64,000 bases of DNA from Fundidesulfovibrio putealis DSM 16056. Lineage in GTDB: Bacteria; Desulfobacterota; Desulfovibrionia; Desulfovibrionales; Desulfovibrionaceae. Location: NCBI RefSeq assembly GCF_000429325.1, contig NZ_AUBQ01000003.1, positions 248,001 through 312,000 on the forward strand, read 5' to 3'. Every line of letters begins with the position of its first letter. The first letter of the stretch is position 1. The notes below the pieces were generated by a model. The model made no database searches. It had not been told where the DNA came from and saw only the letters and a list, made by a program, of their open reading frames with translations. Positions 30,910-39,256 of this stretch are shown in pieces. The translations under genes were made by a program, and so were the position numbers.

Positions 30910-32934
30910 ATGATACTCGTCAGAATACGGAGCGTGGGAATGCAGCCGAACACCGCAGGATTTCGCATCAGGCCGCATCTCAAATCGTTGCGCACAGTAT
31001 TGCTTTGCTCCATTGCGGTCGTGCTCTGTTTGTTCACGCCAGCAAAGGCCCAACTGGCGATTTCCACGCCGATCCTGCCGTCGGTCACCAACTTCAGAGA
31101 TCTGGCGGGAATCCCCGTCAGTTTCGGGGGAACCGGATACGTCAACCCCACCGCCAACTTCGGGCTGATGCGCACTGGCGTCATCTACCGTTCCAACGCC
31201 TTGACGCTCAGCAATGCTGATTTTGCGACCATCTCGCGTCTTGGGATTGGCCGGGACATCGATTTGCGCACCCCCGCCGAGATCAGCCAGACGCCGGACG
31301 TGGTTCCGACAGGGGCCATGTATACCAACATCAACGTCATCGGCACTCCGGCCATGCCTCCGGTCACCGCGTTTTTAGACCCGCAAGGGTCGCTTCTGAG
31401 CATCGGGCAGAACGGGTACCGGACATTCGTCACCAACCCGATCGAACGGGCAGGGTTCGGCGCGGTCCTCGTCACCATGGCTCATGACTCCCGGCCTGAT
31501 CTGTTCCACTGTTCGGACGGCAAGGACCGCACCGGATGGGCGGCGGTCATCCTGCAAAGCATCGCAGGGGTGTCGCCAGCAACCATCATGACGGATTACC
31601 TGGCTTCCAACGCCTATCTGGCCGGGAGCATCAATCCCCAGGTGGCTGCCGTCCAGGCGCTGGTACCGGGACTCTCCGCAAAGGACCTCATCCCCCTGTT
31701 CGGAGTGGACGCCAGTTATCTCCAGGCCGCGTTCGACCAGGTGGTCGCGTCCTACGGGTCCATGCACGGGTATCTGACCCAGGGCCTGGGCCTGAGCCAG
31801 GCGGACATCTATGTTCTGCGCGCCCGGATGGTGTATTACCCCGCGCTGCCCGGACAAGTCGGCTCATCCGGCAACGCCGCCTCGGGGGCCGCGCTCTTGA
31901 ACGCGTTGCAGAACTCCCCGCTGTCGGGCAGCTACACCGCCTATAACTACTATCTGCAATCGGCAGTGGACCAGGGCACGCTCGGGGGCGTCCAGACCCA
32001 GGTCGGCGGGCAGGTTCATGCCGACGCCGCCTCGTATCTGCTGCGCCAGCCCCTGCGGACCGAAGAGGCCATCTCGCCCTATGCCGGGGGCAGCGATCTG
32101 GGAGAGGGACAGGCCCGCGTCTGGCTGGCCGGTTCCGGGGGGGAATTCCGCTCCGCTGGCCAGAGCGGCGTCGCGGACAGCACGGAGTACAGCGCCGGTT
32201 CGGTGGCGGGAGTCACGTACCGCATGAACAGGCAGGCCAGCGCACATTTCGGCGTGGGGTACAATTGGGGGTCGGTGGGGAGCGCGGACGCCACGGCCAC
32301 GGTGAACACCGTCCTTGCCACGCTTGGCGGGCGGTACGGCTTTTCAGCCCTCGAATCCGGCGTCTTCATGGATGCCCGGGCGGACGCCGGTTGGGTCGAC
32401 TACCAGAGCAGGCGCTCACTGGGCGCAGGCCTGGGAACCGCCACCGGCAACACCAACGGCGTCGTGTACAGCGGCCGGGTCGGTCTTGGCGACGTGTACT
32501 GTCTGGCTCCGGCCACGTTTACGCTGCAAGCCGGGATTCGCGCCAGCGGGGTGTCCCTCGGCGGGTTCAAGGAAAGCGGCAGCGACCTGCCCCTGAACGT
32601 CCATGGCCTGAACAAGGCGTCCTCCAGCCTGCTGGTCGACCTGGACGTAAGCCTTGACCGGCAAAACCTCGGCTCCTGGACCATCGCCCCCGCCCTCACG
32701 CTCGGGTATGAACGGGTGCTCGGCAACCCGCAGTCCGACAGCCTCGCAACGCTTTACGGCGTCGCCGTGAGCCAGAAGTCCGCCTACGACAGCCACGACC
32801 TCATGAAGGCCGGTCTGGGCCTGACCGCAACGCGCGACGCCTTCACCGTGAAGGCCAGGGGCAACGGCGTCATCGGGGATGGGGCAAAGAGCTCCGGGAT
32901 CAGCGGGCAGTTGTCGATCGCCTACAGATTCTGA
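30910..32934 (+). CDS. tyrosine-phosphatase-like domain fused to an autotransporter beta-barrel
   Basis: 674 residues from ATG 30910 (ribosome site AAGGA 8-9 nt upstream). An extended signal peptide runs about 30-50 (LLCSIAVVLCLFTPAKA-Q). The passenger (~55-310) is a Tyr/Ser phosphatase-like domain: 'NFRDLAG' near residue 61, 'RTGVIYRSNAL', 'DIDLRTPAEI' and the P-loop 'HCSDGKDRTG' (CX5R, about 199-208) with intact Cys and Arg. A linker follows, and residues ~385-674 are an autotransporter barrel ('GQARVWLAGSGGEF', repeated Gly/Ala strands, ending AYRF). The enzyme would be displayed on or released from the outer membrane. I know no well-studied protein with this architecture. Confidence 0.85.
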   Translation: MILVRIRSVGMQPNTAGFRIRPHLKSLRTVLLCSIAVVLCLFTPAKAQLAISTPILPSVTNFRDLAGIPVSFGGTGYVNPTANFGLMRTGVIYRSNALTLSNADFATISRLGIGRDIDLRTPAEISQTPDVVPTGAMYTNINVIGTPAMPPVTAFLDPQGSLLSIGQNGYRTFVTNPIERAGFGAVLVTMAHDSRPDLFHCSDGKDRTGWAAVILQSIAGVSPATIMTDYLASNAYLAGSINPQVAAVQALVPGLSAKDLIPLFGVDASYLQAAFDQVVASYGSMHGYLTQGLGLSQADIYVLRARMVYYPALPGQVGSSGNAASGAALLNALQNSPLSGSYTAYNYYLQSAVDQGTLGGVQTQVGGQVHADAASYLLRQPLRTEEAISPYAGGSDLGEGQARVWLAGSGGEFRSAGQSGVADSTEYSAGSVAGVTYRMNRQASAHFGVGYNWGSVGSADATATVNTVLATLGGRYGFSALESGVFMDARADAGWVDYQSRRSLGAGLGTATGNTNGVVYSGRVGLGDVYCLAPATFTLQAGIRASGVSLGGFKESGSDLPLNVHGLNKASSSLLVDLDVSLDRQNLGSWTIAPALTLGYERVLGNPQSDSLATLYGVAVSQKSAYDSHDLMKAGLGLTATRDAFTVKARGNGVIGDGAKSSGISGQLSIAYRF

Positions 32935-32943
32935 AGAGAGACT

Positions 32944-32980
32944 CGGGCAACGGGAGACATCGCGCGTCCCCCGTCGCCCG
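32944..32980. terminator. hairpin in convergent gap
   Basis: CGGGCAACGGG (32944-32954) pairs with CCCGTCGCCCG (32970-32980) with one mismatch, between the autotransporter stop and the rlmD stop. No long T-run is seen on either side. Confidence 0.5.
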
Positions 32981-32989
32981 GTCCGGAAT

Positions 32990-34339
32990 CTACAGGCTGT
33001 CCCTGCGTACCAGCGTGGCCACGCACTCGATGTGCGAGGTGTGCGGGAACAGGTCCACGGGGGTGACGCTGCTCACGGAGTACTGGTCGGAAAGGCGGCC
33101 CAGGTCGCGGGCCAGGGTGGAGGGGTTGCAGGACACGTACACCAGGCGCGGCGCGGCGATCTTGTGGAGGATCTCGATGGTGTCCGGGTGCAGCCCGGCC
33201 CTGGGCGGGTCGATGACCACCACGTCGGGTTTGGATTTCTGCCGGGCCACGGCGTCCTTCAGGTCTCCGGCCACGAAAGCGCAGTTGTACAGGTCGTTCT
33301 GGGCGGCGTTGGTGCGCGCGTCCTCCACGGCGGGCTCGGAGATCTCGAACCCGATGACCTTCTTGGCGGCGCGCGCCATGTAGGCGGTCAGGCCCCCGGC
33401 CCCGCAGTACAGGTCCCACACGGTCTCCTCGCCGGTTAAGTTCGCGGCCTCCACGGCCTTGGCGTAGAGGAGGGCGGCGGCCCTGGTGTTGGTCTGGAAG
33501 AAGGCGTCAGCGCTTACGCGAAGCGTGAGGCCGTCCAGATCCTCTTCCAGGAAGTCCTCGCCCACGAGTTTGCCCCGCGTCTCGGCGATGGCGAAGTCCG
33601 CGCGGTCGCGCCGAATGCCCACCACCACGCCGGAGAGCTGCTCGTATTCGTCCATGAGCGTCTCCACCAGCGAGGAGAGCCGCTTGAAGGGCGTCTTGGG
33701 GCCGACGATGATCTGGGCCAGCCAGGAGTCGCTCTTTTCGGAGTGGCGCAGCACCAGATGGCGCCACGCGCCCGTGCCGGTGCGCGCGAAATAGGGCGGC
33801 AGCTGCGTGGCCAGGGTCAGGCGGCGCACGGTGCGCAGGATGTCCATGGCCAGGGGCGGCATCAGGTGGCAGGTCTCCACCTCCAGCACCCGGCCCGGAT
33901 TCAGGCGCTCGCGCAGGCCCAGGCGCAGGCCGTGGCCCTGTCCCGGCCCGAAGGCGAACTCCATCTTGTTGCGGTAAAGGCGCTCCAGGGGCGAGGCCAT
34001 GGTGTCGTCCACCTGGGTCTCGATGCCGCCCAGGCGCTTGAGCTGTTCGCTCACGATGTCGCGCTTCCAGGTGAGCTGGGCCGGATAGGCCGCGTCCTGC
34101 CAGGTGCATCCGCCGCAGGTCCCGAAGTGGGCGCAGAAGGGCTCGGCGGCGTGGGGCGACGGGTCGAGCACTTTCTCGGCCACGGCGCGCAGGCAGCTTT
34201 TTTCTTCCTTGATGATGCGGGCCAGGACGCGCGAGCCAGGCAGGCCGCCCTCCACGAAGACGATGCGCCCCTCATGGCGGGCAAGACCGGCTCCGCCGTA
34301 GGCGGGCTGTTCGATGGTCAGTTCGAGCTGTTGTGACAT
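32990..34339 (-). CDS. rlmD: 23S rRNA (uracil-C5)-methyltransferase RlmD
   Basis: 449 residues from ATG 34339 (MSQQLELTIEQPAYGGAGLAR). An N-terminal TRAM domain is followed by the Fe-S ligand motif 'FCAHFGTCGGCTWQD' and 'ETCHLM'. The SAM-binding motif is 'VWDLYCGAGGLTAYMARAA' and the catalytic region 'VIDPPRAG' with 'VYVSCNPSTLARDL' (nucleophilic Cys). This is the RumA/RlmD family, which methylates a conserved uracil of 23S rRNA. RlmC/TrmA-like relatives cannot be fully excluded, but length and TRAM favour RlmD. Confidence 0.88.
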   Translation of the reverse strand: MSQQLELTIEQPAYGGAGLARHEGRIVFVEGGLPGSRVLARIIKEEKSCLRAVAEKVLDPSPHAAEPFCAHFGTCGGCTWQDAAYPAQLTWKRDIVSEQLKRLGGIETQVDDTMASPLERLYRNKMEFAFGPGQGHGLRLGLRERLNPGRVLEVETCHLMPPLAMDILRTVRRLTLATQLPPYFARTGTGAWRHLVLRHSEKSDSWLAQIIVGPKTPFKRLSSLVETLMDEYEQLSGVVVGIRRDRADFAIAETRGKLVGEDFLEEDLDGLTLRVSADAFFQTNTRAAALLYAKAVEAANLTGEETVWDLYCGAGGLTAYMARAAKKVIGFEISEPAVEDARTNAAQNDLYNCAFVAGDLKDAVARQKSKPDVVVIDPPRAGLHPDTIEILHKIAAPRLVYVSCNPSTLARDLGRLSDQYSVSSVTPVDLFPHTSHIECVATLVRRDSL

Positions 34340-34425
34340 GGACGCAGCATGCACGGCGCGAGGCTCGCTGGCAAGCCTTGTGGAGCGGGCCGGAGAAGGG
34401 TAGAGCGGCTGCGGAGGGATTGCCA

Positions 34426-35565
34426 ATGAAGGTTTTCGCCCAGAGACAGATCGCCGCGGCGGGCATGCTCGCCGCTCTGTTCGTCATAATGTCGGCGGGC
34501 CGCGCTCCGGCCCAGGCCCAGGCTCCGCAGGACTGGCAGGTCCGGGGCGTCTGCGACCTGCGCAAGGGAGCTGGCGGGACCGGACGCCGGGATGAGTGCA
34601 TCCAGGTGGCCGCCGAAGTGCTGATGCTGCTTCCCGAGAAGGCCGGGCCCGGAAACGTGGCCCTGCTGGCCGAATTCACCGACAACCTCGAAAAGGCCGG
34701 AGCCAGCTGGGACGCGCCCTGCCGCGATCCCAAGCACTGCCCGGACACTGCCTACACCATCCGCTACGCCTTCGTCTCCCGCAAGGTCCTGACCATCCCC
34801 AGGGACAAGATCTTCACCGCCCTGGTCTGCCGGGAGGGATTCTCCGAAACAGCTCCCGACGACGCCGCCTGCCGCCTGAAGCTCATGAAGGTGCTGCGCG
34901 AGATGGTGATGCGGGCCAGGAAGGAGGGTGCGCTCTTGGCCGTGCTCAAGTGCGGCGGGGCTGAAACCGAGGCCGTGCGCCCCGATGGGGCCGGAGTGGC
35001 GGGGTACGAGCTGGTGTACGCCTTCGTGCAGCTGCCGGACATGCTGCCCATGGCGGGCAACGACCCCAAGGCGGCAGCGAAGTTCGGCGTGGACCAGCTC
35101 GTCGAGCCGCAGGAGGACGTGGCCGCAAGCGGCCCGGCAAAGCCGAAGGCTGTGCAGGCCAACGGCCCGGCGCCAGCCGCCACCCCGGCGGCGAAGCCTT
35201 CGGGGACGGCCCCTCCCGCCCAGGCATCCGCTCCTGCGGTCACGCCCGGCCCGGCTGCGCAGGCTCCGGCTTCCGGCCAGGGCTCCGGCCCAACCCCGGC
35301 TGCGCAGGCCCCGGCGGCGTCCTGGGTCATGCAGCCCCTGGCCACCGGGGAGATCGTCATGCAGGTTGCCGCGCTGCCGAGTCTCGTGCAGGCCGAGACC
35401 GTGGCCGACAGGCTCTCCGGCAAGGGCATCGAGGCCGGTTTCGAGCGGGCCGAGGTGAACGGCAAGGAAGTGTACCGCGTGCTTGCGCGCGGCTCGGGAA
35501 GCCCCGAGGCCTTCCGGCAGAAGCTCGCGGAAATGGGTTATCCGGGGGCCATCCAGAGGCGCTAG
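34426..35565 (+). CDS. exported SPOR-domain protein with Pro/Ala linker
   Basis: 379 residues from ATG 34426, preceded by GGAGGG. Signal peptide about 1-32 (MLAALFVIMSAGRAPAQA). A Cys-containing region ~35-215 is unfamiliar, then an Ala/Pro linker (~230-305), then a C-terminal SPOR-like domain (~310-379: 'VMQVAALPSLVQAETVADRLSGKG', 'YRVLARG'). SPOR domains bind denuded peptidoglycan, so it probably acts in the periplasm at the cell wall. It is divergent from rlmD and convergent with the M1 peptidase. Confidence 0.75.
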   Translation: MKVFAQRQIAAAGMLAALFVIMSAGRAPAQAQAPQDWQVRGVCDLRKGAGGTGRRDECIQVAAEVLMLLPEKAGPGNVALLAEFTDNLEKAGASWDAPCRDPKHCPDTAYTIRYAFVSRKVLTIPRDKIFTALVCREGFSETAPDDAACRLKLMKVLREMVMRARKEGALLAVLKCGGAETEAVRPDGAGVAGYELVYAFVQLPDMLPMAGNDPKAAAKFGVDQLVEPQEDVAASGPAKPKAVQANGPAPAATPAAKPSGTAPPAQASAPAVTPGPAAQAPASGQGSGPTPAAQAPAASWVMQPLATGEIVMQVAALPSLVQAETVADRLSGKGIEAGFERAEVNGKEVYRVLARGSGSPEAFRQKLAEMGYPGAIQRR

Positions 35566-35579
35566 TTTGCGCCTGTGCC

Positions 35580-37664
35580 TCAACGAAACGTCCAGACCAT
35601 GGGCGAATCCGGCGCGTCCAGCGTCTGCTTGAGCACGTTTCTCCCCTCCTTGAATCCCACGACACTAAACGACCCGTAGTGCGTCACCTTGGCTGCGGCT
35701 GCTGCCACGTCCTTTGGCGCGGCGTCGGGCGCGGCCTGGAACACGGCGGTGAGGCCGCCCTGGCGGGGCAGTGCAGCAAAGACCGCGTCTACTTCCTGAG
35801 TTTGGGCCTGGGCCAGCATGTCTTTGTGGCCGGGGATGGCCGCGCGGGGCGTTCCGGCCACCAGAATCGCCTCCTGGCGGGCCAGATCCGCGAGTTTGTC
35901 CGGCGACAGGTCGCTCTCGCGCACCACGCGGGCGCGTTCCTGCCCGAGTCCCGCCAGAAGTTGCGGGAGCCCCATGCGCAGGCTCTCGGACGCGTCATCG
36001 GCCAGGATCACCGTGAGCTTCCCCGCGCCCTTCACCGAGTTGACCGACGGTGGCACTTCCGAAGGCTCCAGCACCCTGAAGCTGTCGGCCTGCGGGTCCA
36101 GCAGGATGCGCCTGGGCGCGCCAGCCATCTGCACGCTGACCTCCGTGCGCGCGCCGTCCAGCAATATGATCGATTCAACGCTCTGTCCGTCCGTCTCCAC
36201 CACCAGGGGCAGCTTCAGCAGGTAGGGCTGCCCCGGTTGGGTCTGCTCTACGGCGAGGTTCACGCTGAATCCCCCGGAGGGGTTGGCCGTGGCCTTGGCG
36301 TCGGCGATCCGCAGGCGCGGGCCGCCCGTGCGCGTGAGCCACTGGGCGAAGAAGACGCGGCTCTGCGCCTCGTCGAAGCCCGGCAGTCCGGCGAAGGTCC
36401 GGCGGATGTCCTCCCAGGAGGCGCTCTGGAAGAGCCTGTCCGCGTACAGGCGGCGCAGCCCCTGCCAGAAGGCTTCGTCTCCAACGAACTCCCGCAGCAT
36501 GTGGAACACGAACAGGGCCTTGCCGTAGCCCACGGCCTGACTGGCCGGAGAAAAGCGCGAACCGAACTCCGACAGGGGCATGTCGCCCCCCTGGCGGACC
36601 AGATCGGCGAAGCCGCGCAGCACGCGCTGCCGGTAGGCGCGCCCGGCCTGCGGGGAGTCGCGCTCCTGGGCCAGATAGTCGGCCACGTAGGTGGTCAGGC
36701 CTTCGCACCAGTTGCCCTGGGAGTAGTCCACCAGCACGCCGTTGCCCCACCAGGAGTGGGCGATCTCGTGGCGCAGGCTGGTGGCCGGGATGAAGGGCAG
36801 GGCTATCACCTGGGAACCCAGCAGCGTGTAGGACGGGAACCCGTAGCCCGTGGGCAGGGGGTTTTCCACCACGGCGAACTTCTCCAGCGGATAGGGGCCG
36901 TGCAGTTCCTGATAGAAGCGCAGATGGATGGCGGACGCTTCCAGATAGGTGGCCGCGAGCCTCGCGGACCCTTCCAGCAGGAAAGTCTGCACCGGGACCG
37001 GCCCCTGGCGCGACTCCTCGAACCGGTAGCGGGCCAGGCAGAGCCCCAGCCTGCCTACGGGCCTGGCCACGGTCCAGGCGCTGGTCGTGGCCTGGGGCGA
37101 TTCCTCGAAGCCGTCCAGAGCGCCCTGAGTGACGGCCTTCACTCCGGAAGGAGCAGACACGCGCAACCGGTAGACGTTCGGCGCGCCTTGCACTTCGGGG
37201 TGCCACAGGCTGCCGGGCATGAGCATGGCCCAGTCCGGGCCGCAGGCCGCGTCCGAGGCCAATGCGCCGGGGTTGTCTTGCGTGGCGGGGAGCGATGAGA
37301 GCGGCGGGTCCAGGGGCAGCGAATAGGTCAGGGACAGGCTCGCCGCGCCTGCTGGGAGCTTTACGCGCAGAGTCTCCCCTGAGCGGGTGAAGCGCACGGG
37401 CCGAGAGTCGTGCGTCACTGTGATGCCCGTGGCACGCGGCGACAGGGTGACGAGCATTTCCTGCGACGGCGTGCCGGACAGGTCGAGCACGGCGGTCACT
37501 CGCAACCGCTTGGCGGCGGGGTCGAACGTCACCGCGATCTCATGGCGGACGGACGTTCCGGGCTGGTCAGGCTGTTCGGCAGCACAGGCCGGGAGCGGCC
37601 TGGATATCGGCAGTATGGCGAAGAACGCCAGCAGACAGGATATGAGAGATGCAGAGGGTGTCAT
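35580..37664 (-). CDS. exported M1-family metallopeptidase-like protein
   Basis: 694 residues with signal peptide (to about residue 28, ACAAE). The zinc site is HEIAHSWWGN (HEXXH) with the third ligand Glu in 'WCEGLTTYVADY', and a downstream Tyr in 'AVGYGKALFVFHML', all as in M1 peptidases. The GAMEN-type exopeptidase motif is replaced by 'PTGYGFPSYTLLG', so aminopeptidase specificity is uncertain. The C-terminal ~190 residues form a separate alpha/beta-looking domain that I do not recognise. It is divergent from the lipoprotein protease gene. Confidence 0.8.
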   Translation of the reverse strand: MTPSASLISCLLAFFAILPISRPLPACAAEQPDQPGTSVRHEIAVTFDPAAKRLRVTAVLDLSGTPSQEMLVTLSPRATGITVTHDSRPVRFTRSGETLRVKLPAGAASLSLTYSLPLDPPLSSLPATQDNPGALASDAACGPDWAMLMPGSLWHPEVQGAPNVYRLRVSAPSGVKAVTQGALDGFEESPQATTSAWTVARPVGRLGLCLARYRFEESRQGPVPVQTFLLEGSARLAATYLEASAIHLRFYQELHGPYPLEKFAVVENPLPTGYGFPSYTLLGSQVIALPFIPATSLRHEIAHSWWGNGVLVDYSQGNWCEGLTTYVADYLAQERDSPQAGRAYRQRVLRGFADLVRQGGDMPLSEFGSRFSPASQAVGYGKALFVFHMLREFVGDEAFWQGLRRLYADRLFQSASWEDIRRTFAGLPGFDEAQSRVFFAQWLTRTGGPRLRIADAKATANPSGGFSVNLAVEQTQPGQPYLLKLPLVVETDGQSVESIILLDGARTEVSVQMAGAPRRILLDPQADSFRVLEPSEVPPSVNSVKGAGKLTVILADDASESLRMGLPQLLAGLGQERARVVRESDLSPDKLADLARQEAILVAGTPRAAIPGHKDMLAQAQTQEVDAVFAALPRQGGLTAVFQAAPDAAPKDVAAAAAKVTHYGSFSVVGFKEGRNVLKQTLDAPDSPMVWTFR

Positions 37665-37830
37665 GCTGTGAGCATACCCTCTCGCTTAGAGTTTAGGAAG
37701 AATCTCCGGTGCAACTCCAGATCGGCGAGATTTTGGATTGGAAAGGTGATGCAGTCGCGTGTCGCTTGACGCTTTCCGGCATTGCTTATATTCGTTGGCT
37801 TCGCAAAATTTCGCCCCCCCGGAGCGCCGT

Positions 37831-39135
37831 ATGAATCCAGCCGTAGCCGTTCTTGTCTCCCTCTTTTCGGTCCTGTTTCTCGCCTCGTGCAGCGTGAAGG
37901 AAGTGCCGGTTCCCGAACCGCAGGTAATTCAGGTCCCGGATGGGAAAGAAACCAAACCCGTCGGTCTCGGGAAAATTGTAATGCAGGTGCCCGTCGGGAA
38001 ACCTGTTGTCAGGGTCAAGGGCGGCTTGGGATGCATACAGGCAGAGAAGGATACAGCTATTCCTGCGAACAAGAGAGGCAAGAGCTTGCAGGAAGAGGCG
38101 AGAAGAGTGTTTTATGAGGAACTTAAACAGGCCAATTACAATGTGATTGGTGATCCCGGTGCGCTGTTTGAGCAAGATGATTCCGTCATGGCTGAGTATG
38201 CAGTCAGCGGATCGATCAAGGATATGTGGATCGAATTGTGTTACCCATATATGCGATGGGGAAACCACGGCGAGGGTTCTGCGAACGCGACGGTAGACGT
38301 AGAATGGCAGGTGTATAACAGACTCGACAAGAAGATTGTTTACAAGGTCCTGGTCAAGGGAGCCGCGAATAATAAATTCGAGAATGATGCGGACAAGGGG
38401 ATAGGCGTACTGTTTCTTGCAGTCGGCAACGCCGTGCAGGGCCTTCTGGCTGATCCAGGCTTCCACAAGATCGTGTCCCTTTCGCCGCAAAGTGATTCGT
38501 CAACAGACGCAGGCGTTCCTGGGACGCCCGGAAAGCAGGACCCCGGCGTGGGGAGCTTGAGCGTTCGTCCCGACACATCGCCTAAAAGCGAAGGGCGCAC
38601 CCTGGCCGACGTGGCCAAAAGCGTGGTCACGGTGCAGCTTGGAGGTGGGTGGGGGAGCGGATTCGTCATCTCCAAGGACGGCCACATCCTGACCAATAGG
38701 CACGTTGTGGGCGATATGAAACGAGCCAGGGTTCTTTTCCCCGACGGTACGAAAGCGGAGGCCGAGGTGCTGGCGCGCGACGCCAAGCGCGATGTGGCCT
38801 TGCTGAAGATCAACCCCACGGGGGCGGTGCCGCTTGCGCTCAATACCTCGGACCTTCCGGTCGGTTCCGACGTGTACGCCATAGGCTCGCCTAAAAGCAT
38901 CCGCTTGGCTGGAACCGTGACCAAGGGCGTGGTCAGCGGATACCGACACTTCAACGGTGCGCGCTGGTTGCAGGCGGACGCGGCCATCAACCCCGGCAAC
39001 AGCGGAGGTCCGTTGGTGGACGCGAAGGGCCGGGTCGTGGGCATCTCCACCTTGGTCCGCAGGGAATCGCAGGGCATTTTCTTTTTCGGCCCTATCGGGG
39101 ATGCTTTGAGCACGCTTGGCATTGGAGTGAACTAG
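37831..39135 (+). CDS. lipoprotein with trypsin-like (DegP-type) serine protease domain
   Basis: 434 residues from ATG 37831 (GGAG 6 nt upstream). Lipoprotein signal with LASC lipobox. The first ~230 residues resemble an uncharacterised lipoprotein domain ('YAVSGSIKDMWIELCYP', 'VDVEWQVYNRLDKKIVYKV'). A trypsin-like domain follows (about 265-430): His in 'ILTNRHVVGD', Asp in 'DAKRDVALLKI', Ser in 'AINPGNSGGPLVD'. No PDZ domain is present. It probably degrades or processes envelope proteins. The mix of an A/T-richer N-terminal half and a GC-rich protease half hints at a gene fusion. Confidence 0.85.
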   Translation: MNPAVAVLVSLFSVLFLASCSVKEVPVPEPQVIQVPDGKETKPVGLGKIVMQVPVGKPVVRVKGGLGCIQAEKDTAIPANKRGKSLQEEARRVFYEELKQANYNVIGDPGALFEQDDSVMAEYAVSGSIKDMWIELCYPYMRWGNHGEGSANATVDVEWQVYNRLDKKIVYKVLVKGAANNKFENDADKGIGVLFLAVGNAVQGLLADPGFHKIVSLSPQSDSSTDAGVPGTPGKQDPGVGSLSVRPDTSPKSEGRTLADVAKSVVTVQLGGGWGSGFVISKDGHILTNRHVVGDMKRARVLFPDGTKAEAEVLARDAKRDVALLKINPTGAVPLALNTSDLPVGSDVYAIGSPKSIRLAGTVTKGVVSGYRHFNGARWLQADAAINPGNSGGPLVDAKGRVVGISTLVRRESQGIFFFGPIGDALSTLGIGVN

Positions 39136-39176
39136 AGGGTATAGTCGGTCAAGGATAGTGAAGTGTGTTGATCATG

Positions 39177-39221
39177 CGTGGGCCCGGTCAGGATATGGCC
39201 GGACCCACGTCTAGTTTTTTT
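39177..39221 (+). terminator. rho-independent terminator after the protease gene
   Basis: CGTGGGCCCGG and CCGGACCCACG pair with one mismatch (39177-39209), followed by TCTAGTTTTTTTA. It fits the end of the plus-strand protease gene and may serve the convergent phage-like gene too. Confidence 0.85.
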
Positions 39222-39256
39222 AGCTTCGCCGGGAGGATGGTTTCACGGACCTACTG

